From contig NZ_AEKT01000009.1 of the NCBI RefSeq assembly GCF_000193635.1, positions 62,001 to 126,000 of the forward strand: a stretch of DNA of 64,000 nt, read 5' to 3'. Below the pieces are notes generated by a model. That model did no database searches and had not been told where the DNA came from. It saw nothing but the letters and a program-made list of their open reading frames with translations. This DNA comes from Weissella cibaria KACC 11862 (GTDB lineage: Bacteria > Bacillota > Bacilli > Lactobacillales > Lactobacillaceae). Positions 1-9,924 of the stretch are shown in pieces. Both the position numbers and the translations under genes were made by a program. Every line of letters begins with the position of its first letter. Within the stretch, counting starts at the first letter, position 1.

Positions 1-19
1 TAAAGTCGAGGATCCATCT

Positions 20-379
20 ATGAAGATTATCGGTAACACGTTGGAGACGATTCACAAGTTTCGTCACGAGAATGTTAGTCAGCGTCTAGTGTCAGATCCA
101 TTTTTGGCAACTAAAGCTGCATTGGGTGCAAATCGTAATATTAAATTGCAACTCTTGTACTTAGACACAAACGACACCTTCTACTTGGTAGAAAACACCT
201 CATCAATTGCACGTTCATTGCAATATAATGATGGTGCCGTGATTGTAAGTGAATGGTCAACGGTTGATTTTATCGCTTTGATGCAAAGCTATGATAAGCC
301 CGGCTTTGATAACTATTTCCAACTTTTGGTCAACAACACCGCTGCTGCGCGTGATGCCCAAACGGAAAGTGCTGGTTAA
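20..379 (+). CDS. Hypothetical protein, possibly 5'-truncated by the window edge
   Basis: A 119-residue soluble protein that I do not recognise. The reading frame is open to the left edge of the window (codons for KVEDPS precede the ATG), so it may be the end of a longer protein. A GAGGA stretch 8 bases before the ATG could be a ribosome site, which is why this start is given. There is no signal peptide or membrane segment. The middle is mixed alpha/beta in character, with short hydrophobic strands such as LQLLYLD and AVIVSEW. It converges with the cyclophilin gene, and the two share the terminator hairpin at 383-420. No function is proposed. Confidence 0.6.
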   Translation: MKIIGNTLETIHKFRHENVSQRLVSDPFLATKAALGANRNIKLQLLYLDTNDTFYLVENTSSIARSLQYNDGAVIVSEWSTVDFIALMQSYDKPGFDNYFQLLVNNTAAARDAQTESAG

Positions 380-382
380 CGT

Positions 383-420
383 AAAAATGCCATGTCTCAA
401 CTTCGAGGCATGGCATTTTT
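383..420. terminator. Bidirectional intrinsic terminator
   Basis: A 12-bp stem (AAAAATGCCATG / CATGGCATTTTT) with A and T runs on both sides lies between two convergent genes, so it can end transcription from either strand. Confidence 0.9.
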
Positions 421-430
421 TATGAATGCT

Positions 431-1159
431 TTACTTTGCTTCCTTCACAACATCGATTGATGTGACCTTAACTGGATCAACTGGCTTTGACTTTTCGCCT
501 GACCCATTATCCTTTACCTTCTGGTCAGCAATCTCATCAACAACCTTCATCCCAGAAATAACTTGGCCAAAGACCGTGTAAGATCCGTCCAATGATGGAT
601 TTCCACCCTTCTTGTAGGCTTGGAAGATCTTTTCTGGATAATCAGATTGGCTAATCTTGCTTGTTTGATCATCGCTGTTTTGGTTAATGAAGAATTGTGA
701 ACCGTTGGTATCAGCACCAGCGTTGGCCATTGATAGGGCCCCACGAATGTTGAATAGTGACTTACTGATTTCGTTCTTGAAACCATTCCCACTATCAATC
801 TTCTTATTCTTGCCCTTCCAAATTGACGCACCACCTTGGCCAGTTCCCTTGGGGTCACCACCCTGAATCATAAAGTCCTTTACAACACGGTGGAACGTTG
901 TGTTGTTATAGTAACCTTTTTTAGCGTGCGTAATGAAATTCTTAACTGCCAAAGGTGCATACTTGTTGAACAACTTAATCTTGATGTTCCCCTTTGACGT
1001 ATGCATCACCACTTCACTCTCGTTCTTGGCGACCTTTGTAGAAAGTTGTGGTGTTGGTACATTTGGTTGTTGTGCTGACTTCATGGCAAAGCCAACACCC
1101 CCAGCAACCAAAATGACAGCCACAACGGCAATAATAATTTCTGGTTTAATCTTTTTCAT
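431..1159 (-). CDS. Membrane-anchored cyclophilin-type peptidyl-prolyl cis-trans isomerase
   Basis: Catalyses proline cis-trans isomerisation, here probably outside the membrane on exported proteins. Residues 7-27 form one hydrophobic N-terminal anchor (IIIAVVAVILVAGGVGF) with no lipobox cysteine. Residues about 50-240 are a cyclophilin domain with the hallmark blocks FHRVVKDFMIQGGDPKGTGQGG-type (substrate and catalytic Arg region), GALSMANAG and GSQFFI. At 242 residues it fits the anchored bacterial cyclophilins. An AGGTGGGAG site lies upstream of the ATG. The gene is monocistronic, with a terminator at 383-420. A cytoplasmic PpiB is unlikely because of the anchor. Confidence 0.93.
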   Translation of the reverse strand: MKKIKPEIIIAVVAVILVAGGVGFAMKSAQQPNVPTPQLSTKVAKNESEVVMHTSKGNIKIKLFNKYAPLAVKNFITHAKKGYYNNTTFHRVVKDFMIQGGDPKGTGQGGASIWKGKNKKIDSGNGFKNEISKSLFNIRGALSMANAGADTNGSQFFINQNSDDQTSKISQSDYPEKIFQAYKKGGNPSLDGSYTVFGQVISGMKVVDEIADQKVKDNGSGEKSKPVDPVKVTSIDVVKEAK

Positions 1160-1555
1160 GGATTAAAACTCCCACCTGTCGTTATTCTGCTAAGACGCAG
1201 TACAACTAATTATACGTTGCTTAGCTTTAGAAAAACATCAAATTTCAGTAATCCATAAATAATTGTAAAGCTACTCGATAATTTTTTTGTCATCAAGTCG
1301 TTGCTTCAATATGTATCCGGGCAGGGAAGAACCCGGGTTTTAGAAACAAGAAAATTCGAGAGAGAACTTGCATCTAAGAGTAGGAAAATTTAGCTTAAAA
1401 CGTGAGTAGCCGCATAATTAACCTATCAGGAGCGATGAAAAAATCCCTCCTGATAAGTTAGTTTACCTCTAATAAATCATCCACCATAAAATTTCCCGTA
1501 CTATTATGTCACGTTCACTAATCAGAAATACCCCAAACTAATTCCCGGACACAAC
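1160..1555. other. Intergenic region with unassigned hairpins
   Basis: About 400 bases between ppi and the pot operon contain no convincing gene. Two inverted repeats are visible: ATCCGGG/CCCGGGT at 1315-1338, and a 10-bp stem CTATCAGGAG/CTCCTGATAAG at 1422-1457 with one mismatch. Neither is followed by a clear T run on either strand. The region may be a long leader of the cyclophilin gene or hold an unknown RNA. Confidence 0.35.
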
Positions 1556-1590
1556 AAAAACGCTACTGAATCTTACATCCAGTAGCGTTT
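1556..1590 (-). terminator. Terminator of the potABCD operon
   Basis: On the minus strand AAACGCTACTG and CAGTAGCGTTTTTG form an 8-11 bp stem followed by T residues, 5 bases after the potD stop. Confidence 0.9.
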
Positions 1591-1594
1591 AGAT

Positions 1595-2680
1595 TTAACG
1601 ATTCGTCATCTTGAATTCCAAGAAGTAATCGTTGTATTGGCCGACCCAGTATGGGCCAAGATCTTGATACACTTCCAAGTGTGACAAGGTCTTTTCGGCT
1701 GGGTACCATTGCTTATCGTCACGAATCGACTTTGGCAACAGCGCCTTACCGGCCTTATTTGGTGTGGCATAACCAACGTACTCAGCATTCTTTGCTGCGT
1801 TTTCTGGTTGGCTCATGAAGTTCAAGAAAGCATAAGCGGCTGGCTTATTTTTAACCGTCTTGGGCATCACAATGTTATCGAACCAGAGGTTACCACCATC
1901 TGATGGCACCACGTAATGCAAGTGGCTATTTTCAGCAATCATTTCCGCTGCATCCCCTGAGTAATCCACCGCCAAGGCAGCTTCATCTTGGGCCATGTAC
2001 ATCTTGATTTCATCGGCGACAATCGCCTTCACATTTGGCATCAAAGTGTCCAACTTTCCCTTCGCTGCGGCCAATTCAGGAATACTTTTAGTATTCACCG
2101 ACTCGCCACTTGAAGCAAGCGTCATCCCCATGATGTCACGTGATGAATCAATCAACATGATTGAATTCTTGTACTTCGGGTTCCATAAGTCGTTCCACGT
2201 CTTAATGTCGCCCGCCTTAACATATTTGTCGTTATAAACAATTCCCAACGTACCCCAGAAATAAGGTACTGAGTATTGATTGCCACGATCAAATGGTTGG
2301 TTCATGAAGCGCTTATCATAGTTGTTCAAGCCTGTTAACTTACCGTGATCAAGCTTAACCAACATATGGGCCTTCTTCATTTTTTGAATCATATAGTCTG
2401 ATGGCACCGCTAAATCATAGTGCGTCCCACCTTGTTTAATCTTTGTGTACATCGCTTCGTTTGAGTCAAATGTCTCATAGTCCACTTTGTACCCCGTTTC
2501 CTTTTGGAACTTTTTAATCAGTGACGGATCAACGTAGTCACCCCAGTTGTAAATCGTCAAGGTCTTATTTGAACCGGTCTTCAATCCTGATTCAGCCGAC
2601 TTTTGTAGCGCAACGTTAATACCGAACAACAAAGCGACAACGGCCAGGATAATCCCAGTTAACCATGCTAATCTCTTCAT
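1595..2680 (-). CDS. potD: Spermidine/putrescine ABC transporter substrate-binding protein
   Basis: Extracellular polyamine-binding component of PotABCD. Residues 5-26 are one hydrophobic N-terminal segment; no lipobox cysteine follows, so the protein is apparently held by an uncleaved anchor or released. The mature domain starts with the PotD-type block LTIYNWGDYVDPSLI and contains YDLAVPSDYM and YFWGTLGIVYND, typical of polyamine-binding proteins. The length of 361 residues is normal. The ATG overlaps the potC stop by one base (TAATG), so the genes are translationally coupled. It is the last gene of the operon. Confidence 0.96.
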   Translation of the reverse strand: MKRLAWLTGIILAVVALLFGINVALQKSAESGLKTGSNKTLTIYNWGDYVDPSLIKKFQKETGYKVDYETFDSNEAMYTKIKQGGTHYDLAVPSDYMIQKMKKAHMLVKLDHGKLTGLNNYDKRFMNQPFDRGNQYSVPYFWGTLGIVYNDKYVKAGDIKTWNDLWNPKYKNSIMLIDSSRDIMGMTLASSGESVNTKSIPELAAAKGKLDTLMPNVKAIVADEIKMYMAQDEAALAVDYSGDAAEMIAENSHLHYVVPSDGGNLWFDNIVMPKTVKNKPAAYAFLNFMSQPENAAKNAEYVGYATPNKAGKALLPKSIRDDKQWYPAEKTLSHLEVYQDLGPYWVGQYNDYFLEFKMTNR

Positions 2681-3510
2681 TATTGATGCACCACCATTCC
2701 TGCTGCGCCACCACGCTTCTTCTTACTTGATTTCACGCTGTAGTTTGAAATGAAGTAGTAAACGATTACCAACAGCAATGATAACAAGAACATCAACGCT
2801 GACAGCGCGTTAATTGACAAATCGATTCCTTGACGGGCACGTGAGTAAATTTCAACTGACAACGTTGAGAAACCATTACCTGTTACGAAGAACGTCACTG
2901 CGAAATCATCAAGTGAGTACGTAATCGCCATAAAGAAACCAGCCAAAATACCAGGCCAGGCATATGGCAACACCACACGTGACAATACTTGATAGTTTGA
3001 GGCACCCAAATCACGGGCCGCATCAATCAAGGCTGGGTTCATTTCATTCAAACGAGGCAAAACCATCAACACAACAATTGGAATTGAGAAGGCAATGTGG
3101 GACAAGACCACTGATCCGAAGCCCAAACTCATGCCAATCATCGTGAAGAAAATCAGGAAGCTGGCACCGACGATAACATCAGGTGACACCATCAACACGT
3201 TGTTCAATGACAATAATAGATTTTTCGTCGTCCGGTGCTTGGTATTGTAGATGCCCAAAGCACCAAAGGTTCCAATCAACGTTGCCAACACTGATGACAG
3301 CAAAGCCACGATAAACGTGTTGACCAAGATTTCCATCAAGCGTGTATCCGCAAACATGTCCTGGTAGTGACGCAATGAAAAGCCGTCAAAGCCATTCATA
3401 TAGTCACCTTTATTGAATGAGTAGAAAATCAAATAAAAGATAGGCGCATACATCAAGATGAACACGAAGACCAAGTAAATGTACGACCACTTCTTTGGCT
3501 TATTATCCAC
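2680..3510 (-). CDS. potC: Spermidine/putrescine ABC transporter permease (PotC)
   Basis: Inner-membrane permease of the polyamine importer, with about six membrane segments and an EAA-type loop (DAARDLGASNYQVLSRVVLPYAWP) that docks on PotA. I place the start at the GTG at 3510, giving [21 protein letters not shown] lies 8 bases upstream and the start overlaps the potB stop by 8 bases. A longer in-frame start at 3540 has no ribosome site. About 276 residues, normal for PotC. Confidence 0.94.
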   Translation of the reverse strand: MDNKPKKWSYIYLVFVFILMYAPIFYLIFYSFNKGDYMNGFDGFSLRHYQDMFADTRLMEILVNTFIVALLSSVLATLIGTFGALGIYNTKHRTTKNLLLSLNNVLMVSPDVIVGASFLIFFTMIGMSLGFGSVVLSHIAFSIPIVVLMVLPRLNEMNPALIDAARDLGASNYQVLSRVVLPYAWPGILAGFFMAITYSLDDFAVTFFVTGNGFSTLSVEIYSRARQGIDLSINALSALMFLLSLLLVIVYYFISNYSVKSSKKKRGGAAGMVVHQ

Positions 3511-4321
3511 GACGGCGACCTCCCTTCTTCTTACGATCACGCGTGAAGAACATTGTTGCAGCCATCGCGATAATCAAAATAACGCCGATGGTTGATCCCA
3601 TTCCCCAGTTTTGCGTCACCAAGAAGTGCTCCTCGATGGCAGTTCCCAAGGTAATGACACGATTTCCACCAATCAAACGCGTAATCATGAACAATGACAA
3701 TGTTGGAATAAAGACCGCTTGAATACCAGCCTTGACGCCACTCATTGACATTGGAATGATGACCTTAGTCAACGTTTGCCAAGGCGTTGCCCCCAAATCA
3801 CGGGCTGCATTAATCAAACTACGATCTAATTCAACCAATGAATTGAAGATTGGCATAATCATAAATGGAATTTCAATGTACGCCGCCACAATCATAAATG
3901 ATGTGTCCGTAAACATAATTTGATGTGGCCCAATACCGATGAATGACAAAAAGTTATTCACGGTGCCTGTCTTAGAGAACAGACCGATGAACGCATACGC
4001 CTTCAGCAGCAAGTTCACCCAAGTTGGCAAAATGACCAACAACAACCAGAATTGGGCATTCTTTAAACGGCTCATAATATAAGCCATTGGATAACTAATT
4101 AATAACGTAATTACCGTCACAATAAAGGCAAAGAACACGGAATTAAATGTCATCCGTAAATACGTTCCTGAGCTAAAATAGGTCGCGTAGTTGTCGAGCG
4201 TAAAGTGGCCGTAGATGTTGCCAAATGATTGCACAATCAACAGCACAACTGGCGCAACGACAAAGAGAACGAGCCACAAAATGTACGGAACGGTGTAGCT
4301 GAAAGTTCTCTTATTGCTCAT
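3503..4321 (-). CDS. potB: Spermidine/putrescine ABC transporter permease (PotB)
   Basis: First permease of the polyamine importer, with about six hydrophobic segments and the coupling-loop motif [20 protein letters not shown]. The start is taken at the ATG at 4321 ([13 protein letters not shown]), which overlaps the potA stop by 11 bases. The longer frame would begin inside potA with unlike sequence. The C-terminus is very basic ([12 protein letters not shown]). Gene order potA-B-C-D with overlaps throughout indicates one transcript. Confidence 0.94.
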   Translation of the reverse strand: MSNKRTFSYTVPYILWLVLFVVAPVVLLIVQSFGNIYGHFTLDNYATYFSSGTYLRMTFNSVFFAFIVTVITLLISYPMAYIMSRLKNAQFWLLLVILPTWVNLLLKAYAFIGLFSKTGTVNNFLSFIGIGPHQIMFTDTSFMIVAAYIEIPFMIMPIFNSLVELDRSLINAARDLGATPWQTLTKVIIPMSMSGVKAGIQAVFIPTLSLFMITRLIGGNRVITLGTAIEEHFLVTQNWGMGSTIGVILIIAMAATMFFTRDRKKKGGRRRG

Positions 4322-5429
4322 CAGCGCCCTCCTCGTCTTCCTCAGAATCGTCGTATTGCTCCAATCGAGCATCGAAATCTTCTTCTGATTCATTCAAACG
4401 CATGATGTGGATATCTTCAGGGTCGAAGTACAACCCACGTCGCTCGCCAATAACAGCTGGGTTCGTCGCTTGAACTTGCCATTCATTTTGATCATCATCG
4501 TGCGCAGTGATTTCGTAGTAATCGCCACGGAATGATTGGTCATCAATCGTCACAACGAGCTTACCATCTTCTTCAGCAACCAAATCCAAGTCTTCCGGAC
4601 GCAAAACGACTTCAACTTGTTCATTTGGTCGCATACCACCGTCGACGTTTTCAAATTCCTTACCGGCAAATGACACCAAATAGTCTTCGCGCATTACACC
4701 AGGTACAATATTTGATTCGCCGATAAAGTCGGCAACGAAATGATTGATTGGCTCGTCATAAATATCAACTGGTGTACCATTTTGAACGATTTCACCTTCG
4801 TTCGTGACGAAAATCCAGTCTGACATTGCCAACGCCTCTTCCTGATCGTGGGTCACGAAGATAAACGTGATGCCCAAACGCTTTTGGATTTCACGCAATT
4901 CGTATTGCATGTCCTTACGCAACTTGTAATCCAATGCTGACAATGGTTCATCGAGCAACAACACTTCAGGGTCGTTAGCCAATGCTCGCGCAATTGCCAC
5001 ACGTTGTTGTTGTCCACCAGACAATTCAGAGATTTCACGGTCCTCATAGCCACCCAACTTGACGAGTTCAAGCATTTCAGCGACCTTGGCCTTAATTTCA
5101 TTCTTCGGTTTACCCTTAATCGACATTCCGAAGGCAACGTTCTCAAAAACATTCATATTTGGGAACAATGCATAGTTCTGGAAAACCGTGTTAACACGGC
5201 GCTTTTCAGCTGGAACGTCATTAATGCGTTCCCCTTCAAACAGGATGTCACCTGATGAGGCTTCCAAAAATCCAGCAATCAAACGTAAAATCGTCGTCTT
5301 ACCTGATCCAGAAGGTCCCAACAAGGTATAGAACTTTCCTGCTTCGATTTCTAAATCGACAGACTTCAATACGACTGTATCATCGTATTGCTTAGCCACG
5401 TGCTTAAATTCAATAATGGGTTGTGCCAA
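4311..5429 (-). CDS. potA: Spermidine/putrescine ABC transporter ATP-binding protein
   Basis: ATPase that energises polyamine import. Walker A GPSGSGKT is at residues 38-45, signature LSGGQQQR begins near 136, Walker B VLLLDEP near 156, and the H-loop is in [11 protein letters not shown]-terminal TOBE-like regulatory domain covers about 240-345, and the tail is acidic ([12 protein letters not shown]). The length of 372 residues is normal. AGGTGG precedes the ATG. An extended -10 (TGGTAAAAT, about 5463-5471 on the minus strand) lies upstream and no strong -35 is seen. It is the first gene of the operon. Confidence 0.96.
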   Translation of the reverse strand: MAQPIIEFKHVAKQYDDTVVLKSVDLEIEAGKFYTLLGPSGSGKTTILRLIAGFLEASSGDILFEGERINDVPAEKRRVNTVFQNYALFPNMNVFENVAFGMSIKGKPKNEIKAKVAEMLELVKLGGYEDREISELSGGQQQRVAIARALANDPEVLLLDEPLSALDYKLRKDMQYELREIQKRLGITFIFVTHDQEEALAMSDWIFVTNEGEIVQNGTPVDIYDEPINHFVADFIGESNIVPGVMREDYLVSFAGKEFENVDGGMRPNEQVEVVLRPEDLDLVAEEDGKLVVTIDDQSFRGDYYEITAHDDDQNEWQVQATNPAVIGERRGLYFDPEDIHIMRLNESEEDFDARLEQYDDSEEDEEGADEQ

Positions 5430-5505
5430 TTACTGAGTACCACCTTTCTTTACATAACCTTTATTTTACCAAAAATAAGCAATTTTGTATGTTACGGCAC
5501 ATAAC

Positions 5506-5543
5506 AAAACGCACGCTCCGATAATTCGAAACGTGCGTTTTTT
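5506..5543 (-). terminator. Terminator of the Rgg-like gene
   Basis: AAAACGCACG pairs with CGTGCGTTTT, with T residues on the minus strand, directly after the regulator stop codon and before the potA promoter region. Confidence 0.85.
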
Positions 5544-5544
5544 A

Positions 5545-7341
5545 CTATTCTTCCCACAATGGTCGTAGGATTTTTTGATAGGCATCACTGAACTTACGAT
5601 CACCAGCTAGCACAACAAAATCACTTAGATGCTCTTGTAAATCACGTCGCGCATGGGGGTGATCATGCAAAATAGCCGCGTAAATATCAAATAAGCGTTG
5701 CTGACCACGTCCAAACACCATCACATCAGCCGGATCAGTATCAGGCACCTGTGCCACCTGCAACAAGGTTTCTGCTAATTCTCGCTTCCCCAGCAAGATA
5801 GCCCGTAACAAAGGCCATTCGAAAATATCAAGCACCGTATTGCGGTTGATGTAACGTTGATCAACTTTCCTCATCGCCCGATTCAACAATTGTGCCCACA
5901 TCTGAATACCTGCCGGATTTTCGATGTGCAACATGGCATACCGTGCCACACGGAACTCTGCGTACGTCCATGTTTCCATCGCCATCAATTCATCACTGAT
6001 TGTCTTACTTAATTCAGCAGCCGCTGGACTTTGTAACCAATTCTGATGCACAAATAATCCATCCAAGGCCTTAAATTCGAAGTATGCCTCCAAATCCTTG
6101 CGTTGGTGATCAGTCTCGTATTTTAACTGCATTGATCTTGCAAGCGCATCATAGCCAAGTGGTTGAATGTGTTGCCAACTATATTGATACCAAGTCGAGT
6201 TAGTGACATTAATCAAACGGCGTCGCAAAACAACATCGATGTCGCTTGGCATCAGGTCTAATAGATGCATTAATTTCAATAATTCTTCTAGTTGCAGATA
6301 ACCATTCTCATTGTAAGCCTTATATAGCTTGTAAGTCGAAACACCAGCATCAACAACCATACCAGGCGTCACATGTTTTTGTTTTATAATCCAGCGGAAC
6401 ACGTCACCATAGTGATTAAACATTTCTTCTGGTGGTAACGTTGAAAACTTCGGTAGTTGCACATGTTCATTCGGCTTTACCCAAAACTTTGACGCACCAA
6501 CTTGGAATTCAGTCCACAACGCGCTCAAATCGAGGCTCATTAAGCGCGTCTTCATCACTGCAATTTGATGTGTCTTGGCGCTTAAAAGCAATGTTGTCAT
6601 TCGGTTAGTCGTCGTAAACGTCACCCCATCAGTGGTTGTCTTTAGCAATTGCATGACTTGCTGCAGTAATCGCAGTTCCATATATTGTGGTTCTGTATAT
6701 TGATTTAGGATTGTTTCAATTACAAACATCGTACTATTGTAACTACGATTCTCCGGCTGTAAGAGTAATTTATCAATTGCAGCCATGTGAATCGTTAATA
6801 CCAAATCATAAATATCACTATTCAAAAAATTCTGAAAATTAGCCATGCCAGCAGCGTAACGAACATACAATAATTTGAACTTATCAGCTGAGATGGTCGG
6901 TGCAATTAATGCGAAGCCAACCAAGTCAATAAGTGTGAAAGCCTCCAAGGTTACTAAACGCTGGAAAATAGCCTCATCTTGATCTCGTTTGATATTATCT
7001 TCACGCAATGCAAGTGCATAGGCAAAAATCAACCGCCGAAAATCGGTATCCTGTTCATCTGATCCGTTCGCGCGATCAGTCAATTCCGCAATATCTGTTG
7101 TTAACAACCAATGTAGCGTAATATCCTGTAGACACGCTTTATTGGTCAACTGACCCAATTCTGCGAATGATAGGGTCAGCGCGTCCATAATCGTCATAAT
7201 GTCAAACATCGGCATATCAATTTCACCATCGATAAACCGATAATAGCGGGACTTACTAATGCCCAAATCTGCTATTTGCGCTAAAGAGATATGTTTCTCT
7301 CGCCTCACATCATTGATCACTTGACCAATTGTCTTTAACAT
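5545..7341 (-). CDS. Double-length Rgg/MutR-like transcriptional regulator
   Basis: Probable DNA-binding regulator of the Rgg type (Xre helix-turn-helix plus an all-helical, often peptide-binding, C-terminal domain). Rgg proteins are usually near 290 residues; this one has 598. Residues 5-60 form a first helix-turn-helix (LAQIADLGISKSRYYRFIDG), followed by helical repeats. A second, diverged helix-turn-helix-like segment appears near 318-372 (VVDAGVSTYKLYKAYNENG, then LLKLMHLLDLMPSDIDVVL), again followed by helices. I infer a tandem duplication and fusion of two Rgg modules. A GAGGAGAG site precedes the ATG by 7 bases. No small pheromone gene was found next to it. The leader holds a terminator (7374-7410). 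Target genes are unknown. Confidence 0.75.
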   Translation of the reverse strand: MLKTIGQVINDVRREKHISLAQIADLGISKSRYYRFIDGEIDMPMFDIMTIMDALTLSFAELGQLTNKACLQDITLHWLLTTDIAELTDRANGSDEQDTDFRRLIFAYALALREDNIKRDQDEAIFQRLVTLEAFTLIDLVGFALIAPTISADKFKLLYVRYAAGMANFQNFLNSDIYDLVLTIHMAAIDKLLLQPENRSYNSTMFVIETILNQYTEPQYMELRLLQQVMQLLKTTTDGVTFTTTNRMTTLLLSAKTHQIAVMKTRLMSLDLSALWTEFQVGASKFWVKPNEHVQLPKFSTLPPEEMFNHYGDVFRWIIKQKHVTPGMVVDAGVSTYKLYKAYNENGYLQLEELLKLMHLLDLMPSDIDVVLRRRLINVTNSTWYQYSWQHIQPLGYDALARSMQLKYETDHQRKDLEAYFEFKALDGLFVHQNWLQSPAAAELSKTISDELMAMETWTYAEFRVARYAMLHIENPAGIQMWAQLLNRAMRKVDQRYINRNTVLDIFEWPLLRAILLGKRELAETLLQVAQVPDTDPADVMVFGRGQQRLFDIYAAILHDHPHARRDLQEHLSDFVVLAGDRKFSDAYQKILRPLWEE

Positions 7342-7373
7342 AGCAAAACTCTCCTCTAAACTCTGCGACTCTC

Positions 7374-7478
7374 TAAAAAAAGCGGTTCAAAACACTCCTG
7401 TTTCAAACCGACTCACGGGGATGTTGCTAGTCCAATTCTTATTAGTAGTGAGAATTGAGGTAAATCAGACTAACAACA
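7374..7478 (-). ncRNA. Structured leader or small RNA with intrinsic terminator upstream of the Rgg-like gene
   Basis: Reading the minus strand, a TATAAT box at 7490-7485 is followed by a nested hairpin (GTTGTTAGTC at 7477-7468 with GACTAGCAAC at 7432-7423; CAATTCT at 7457-7451 with AGAATTG at 7439-7433). A second hairpin (7410-7400 with 7393-7383, 11 bp including two G-U pairs) ends in seven T residues. This terminator stops about 33 bases before the regulator ATG, so it either attenuates that gene or ends a small RNA of about 105 bases. It matches no riboswitch class I know. Confidence 0.65.
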
Positions 7479-7484
7479 CCTTTG

Positions 7485-7490
7485 ATTATA
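7485..7490 (-). promoter_or_regulatory. -10 box of the Rgg-like gene leader
   Basis: A perfect TATAAT on the minus strand. The -35 region is weak (GGGACA at a 15-base spacing). It sits just upstream of the structured leader. Confidence 0.55.
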
Positions 7491-7597
7491 ACAATACGGC
7501 AGTTTTGTCCCGATTATTTCCCGTTTATTAATACATGTCGCTTACTATTTAAGCAGATTGTTGAAAAAAAGGCCACGAAATCGGACTGGAACCAAAC

Positions 7598-7639
7598 AAA
7601 AAAGGATGAAGATAACTCGAAAGAATTATCTTCATCCTT
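7598..7639 (-). terminator. Terminator of fusA
   Basis: A 14-bp perfect stem (AAGGATGAAGATAA / TTATCTTCATCCTT) is followed by a T run on the minus strand, about 45 bases after the fusA stop. Confidence 0.93.
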
Positions 7640-7682
7640 AATTTTTCAACTCAATTAGTAAGTGAGTCGCTGGTAATTAAAA

Positions 7683-9806
7683 TTACTCAGCGTCTGAACC
7701 CTTACCGTACTTTGAGATGATGTCTTCTTGAACGTTCTTAGGAACAGCTTCGTAGTGGTCAAAGGCCATTTGGAAAGTTCCACGTCCTTGCGTAGCTGAA
7801 CGCAAAGTCGTTGCATATCCGAACATTTCTGAAAGAGGAACCTTAGCGTGGATCATCATTGAGTTACCACGTTGCTCTTGTCCTTCCAACATACCACGAC
7901 GGGCAGAAACGTGACCCATTGCATCACCCAAGTTATCCTCAGGAACAACGATGTCAACCTTCATGATTGGCTCCAAGATAACGGCACCAGCAGTCTTTGC
8001 AGCTTCCTTCAAAGCCAATGATGCAGCAATCTTAAAGGCAGCTTCTGATGAGTCGACATCGTGGTATGAACCATCGTACAACTTAGCCTTCAAGTCAACC
8101 AATGGGAATCCAGCCAAAGGACCATTGTTCAATGAGTCCTTCAAACCAGCTTCAACTGAAGGGATGTATTCACGAGGAACCACACCACCAACGATGGCAT
8201 CTTCGAACTCGAATCCGGCACCTTCTTCGTTTGGTGAGAATTCAATCCAAACGTCACCGTATTGTCCCTTACCACCTGATTGACGCTTAAAGTAACCACG
8301 TGCTTGAACAGTTTGCGTGAATGCTTCACGGTAAGCAACTTGTGGCGCACCAACAGTAGCTTCAACGTTAAATTCACGACGCAAACGGTCAACGATGATG
8401 TCCAAGTGCAACTCACCCATTCCTGAGATCAACGTGTCACCAGTTTCTGGGTTCGTCTCAGCACGGAATGATGGGTCTTCTTCAGCCAACTTCTGCAAAG
8501 CAGTTGACATCTTGTCTTGGTCAGCCTTCGTCTTTGGCTCGATAGCCAATTGGATAACTGGGTCAGGGAACTCCATTGACTCCAAGATCAATGGGTGATC
8601 CGTAGCAGTCAATGAGTCACCAGTCGTCGTATCCTTCAAACCGATCAAGGCAGCGATATCACCTGAGAACACTTCGTCGATTTCAGTACGGTTCGTAGCG
8701 TGCATTTGTAGCAAACGACCAACACGCTCACGCTTTCCCTTAGACGTGTTCAAAACGTATGAACCTGACTCCAAAGTACCCGTGTAAACACGAACGAAAG
8801 TCAAACGTCCAACGAATGGGTCCGTCATAACCTTAAATGCCAAAGCCGCGAATGGCTTGTCATCGTCGGCAATCAAGTCAACTTCTTCTTCAGTATCTGG
8901 GTCCGTTGCGATGTATGGCTTAACGTCCATTGGTGATGGCAAGTAGTCAACAACCGCGTCAAGCATCATTTGCACACCCTTATCCTTGTAGGCTGAACCT
9001 GCAAGAACTGGGTAGAACTCCAAAGCGATCGTTGCGCGACGGATAGCAGCCTTCAATTCTGCTTCAGAGATTTCTTCTCCGCCCAAGTACTTTTCCATGA
9101 TATCGTCATCAACATCAGCGATGGCTTCAACCAATTCGTTGTACTTCTCCTCTGCCAACTCAGCGTAGTCAGCAGGGATTTCGCGCTTCTCCCACTTTTC
9201 ACCCAAATCATCGATTGGGTACAAAGCAACCTTTTCAATCAAGTCGATGATGGCTTCAAAGTCATCTTCGGCACCGATTGGCCATTGAACAGCCTTTGCG
9301 TTAGCGTCCAAACGTGACTTCAATGAGTCAACTGACATTTGGAAGTCAGCACCCATCTTGTCCATCTTGTTAACGAAGACGATACGAGGTACTTCGTACG
9401 TCTCAGCTTGACGCCAAACTGTTTCAGTTTGTGGCTCAACACCGGCAGCACCGTCAAGAACGGCAACCGCACCGTCAAGAACACGCAATGAACGCTCAAC
9501 TTCGATAGTGAAGTCCACGTGTCCTGGCGTGTCGATGATGTTAACACGGTATGGTTCCTTGTCGTATTGGTCGTGGAATCCACGCCAAACGGCAGTCGTG
9601 GCAGCAGATTGGATCGTGATTCCACGTTCCTTTTCTTGATCCATGAAGTCCATTTGTGAAGCTCCGTCGTGAGTCTCACCAATCTTGTGGATCTTACCAG
9701 TGTAGTACAAAATACGCTCAGTCGTCGTCGTCTTACCGGCGTCGATGTGCGCCATGATACCAATGTTACGAGTACGTAGCAATGGGTATTCACGCTTGTT
9801 AGCCAT
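7683..9806 (-). CDS. fusA: Translation elongation factor G
   Basis: Ribosomal translocase GTPase. The N-terminal G domain has [12 protein letters not shown] (P loop), [11 protein letters not shown] (switch I region), DTPGHVDF and NKMD. Domains II-V follow with the usual EF-G blocks such as [14 protein letters not shown]. The start is set at [16 protein letters not shown] (9806), where AAGGAGA lies 8 bases upstream; the frame extends 12 codons further without a ribosome site. About 707 residues, normal. It lies downstream of rpsL and rpsG in the str arrangement but has its own -10 box at 9863-9868 after the rpsG terminator. Confidence 0.98.
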   Translation of the reverse strand: MANKREYPLLRTRNIGIMAHIDAGKTTTTERILYYTGKIHKIGETHDGASQMDFMDQEKERGITIQSAATTAVWRGFHDQYDKEPYRVNIIDTPGHVDFTIEVERSLRVLDGAVAVLDGAAGVEPQTETVWRQAETYEVPRIVFVNKMDKMGADFQMSVDSLKSRLDANAKAVQWPIGAEDDFEAIIDLIEKVALYPIDDLGEKWEKREIPADYAELAEEKYNELVEAIADVDDDIMEKYLGGEEISEAELKAAIRRATIALEFYPVLAGSAYKDKGVQMMLDAVVDYLPSPMDVKPYIATDPDTEEEVDLIADDDKPFAALAFKVMTDPFVGRLTFVRVYTGTLESGSYVLNTSKGKRERVGRLLQMHATNRTEIDEVFSGDIAALIGLKDTTTGDSLTATDHPLILESMEFPDPVIQLAIEPKTKADQDKMSTALQKLAEEDPSFRAETNPETGDTLISGMGELHLDIIVDRLRREFNVEATVGAPQVAYREAFTQTVQARGYFKRQSGGKGQYGDVWIEFSPNEEGAGFEFEDAIVGGVVPREYIPSVEAGLKDSLNNGPLAGFPLVDLKAKLYDGSYHDVDSSEAAFKIAASLALKEAAKTAGAVILEPIMKVDIVVPEDNLGDAMGHVSARRGMLEGQEQRGNSMMIHAKVPLSEMFGYATTLRSATQGRGTFQMAFDHYEAVPKNVQEDIISKYGKGSDAE

Positions 9807-9862
9807 GAGTATTTCTCCTTGAAATTCTATTACATCCAACACATGTTAGTTGCGTTGGTTCT

Positions 9863-9868
9863 ATTATA
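9863..9868 (-). promoter_or_regulatory. -10 box of the fusA promoter
   Basis: TATAAT on the minus strand directly after the rpsG terminator hairpin and 57 bases before the fusA ATG. The -35 region is weak. It suggests that fusA is transcribed partly on its own. Confidence 0.5.
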
Positions 9869-9881
9869 CCGTAAGTTATAC

Positions 9882-9914
9882 AAAAATGGCTACTGTCATA
9901 TCGACTGTAGCCAT
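9882..9914 (-). terminator. Terminator-like hairpin after rpsG
   Basis: ATGGCTAC / GTAGCCAT stem followed by TTTTTG on the minus strand, between rpsG and fusA. Read-through may still couple the genes. Confidence 0.75.
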
Positions 9915-9924
9915 CAATTGGTTA

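Noticed and set aside
8141-8416. Frames opposite or alternate to fusA and other long genes
   Set aside because: They are shadows of well-supported genes in other frames, with no ribosome sites or domain features.
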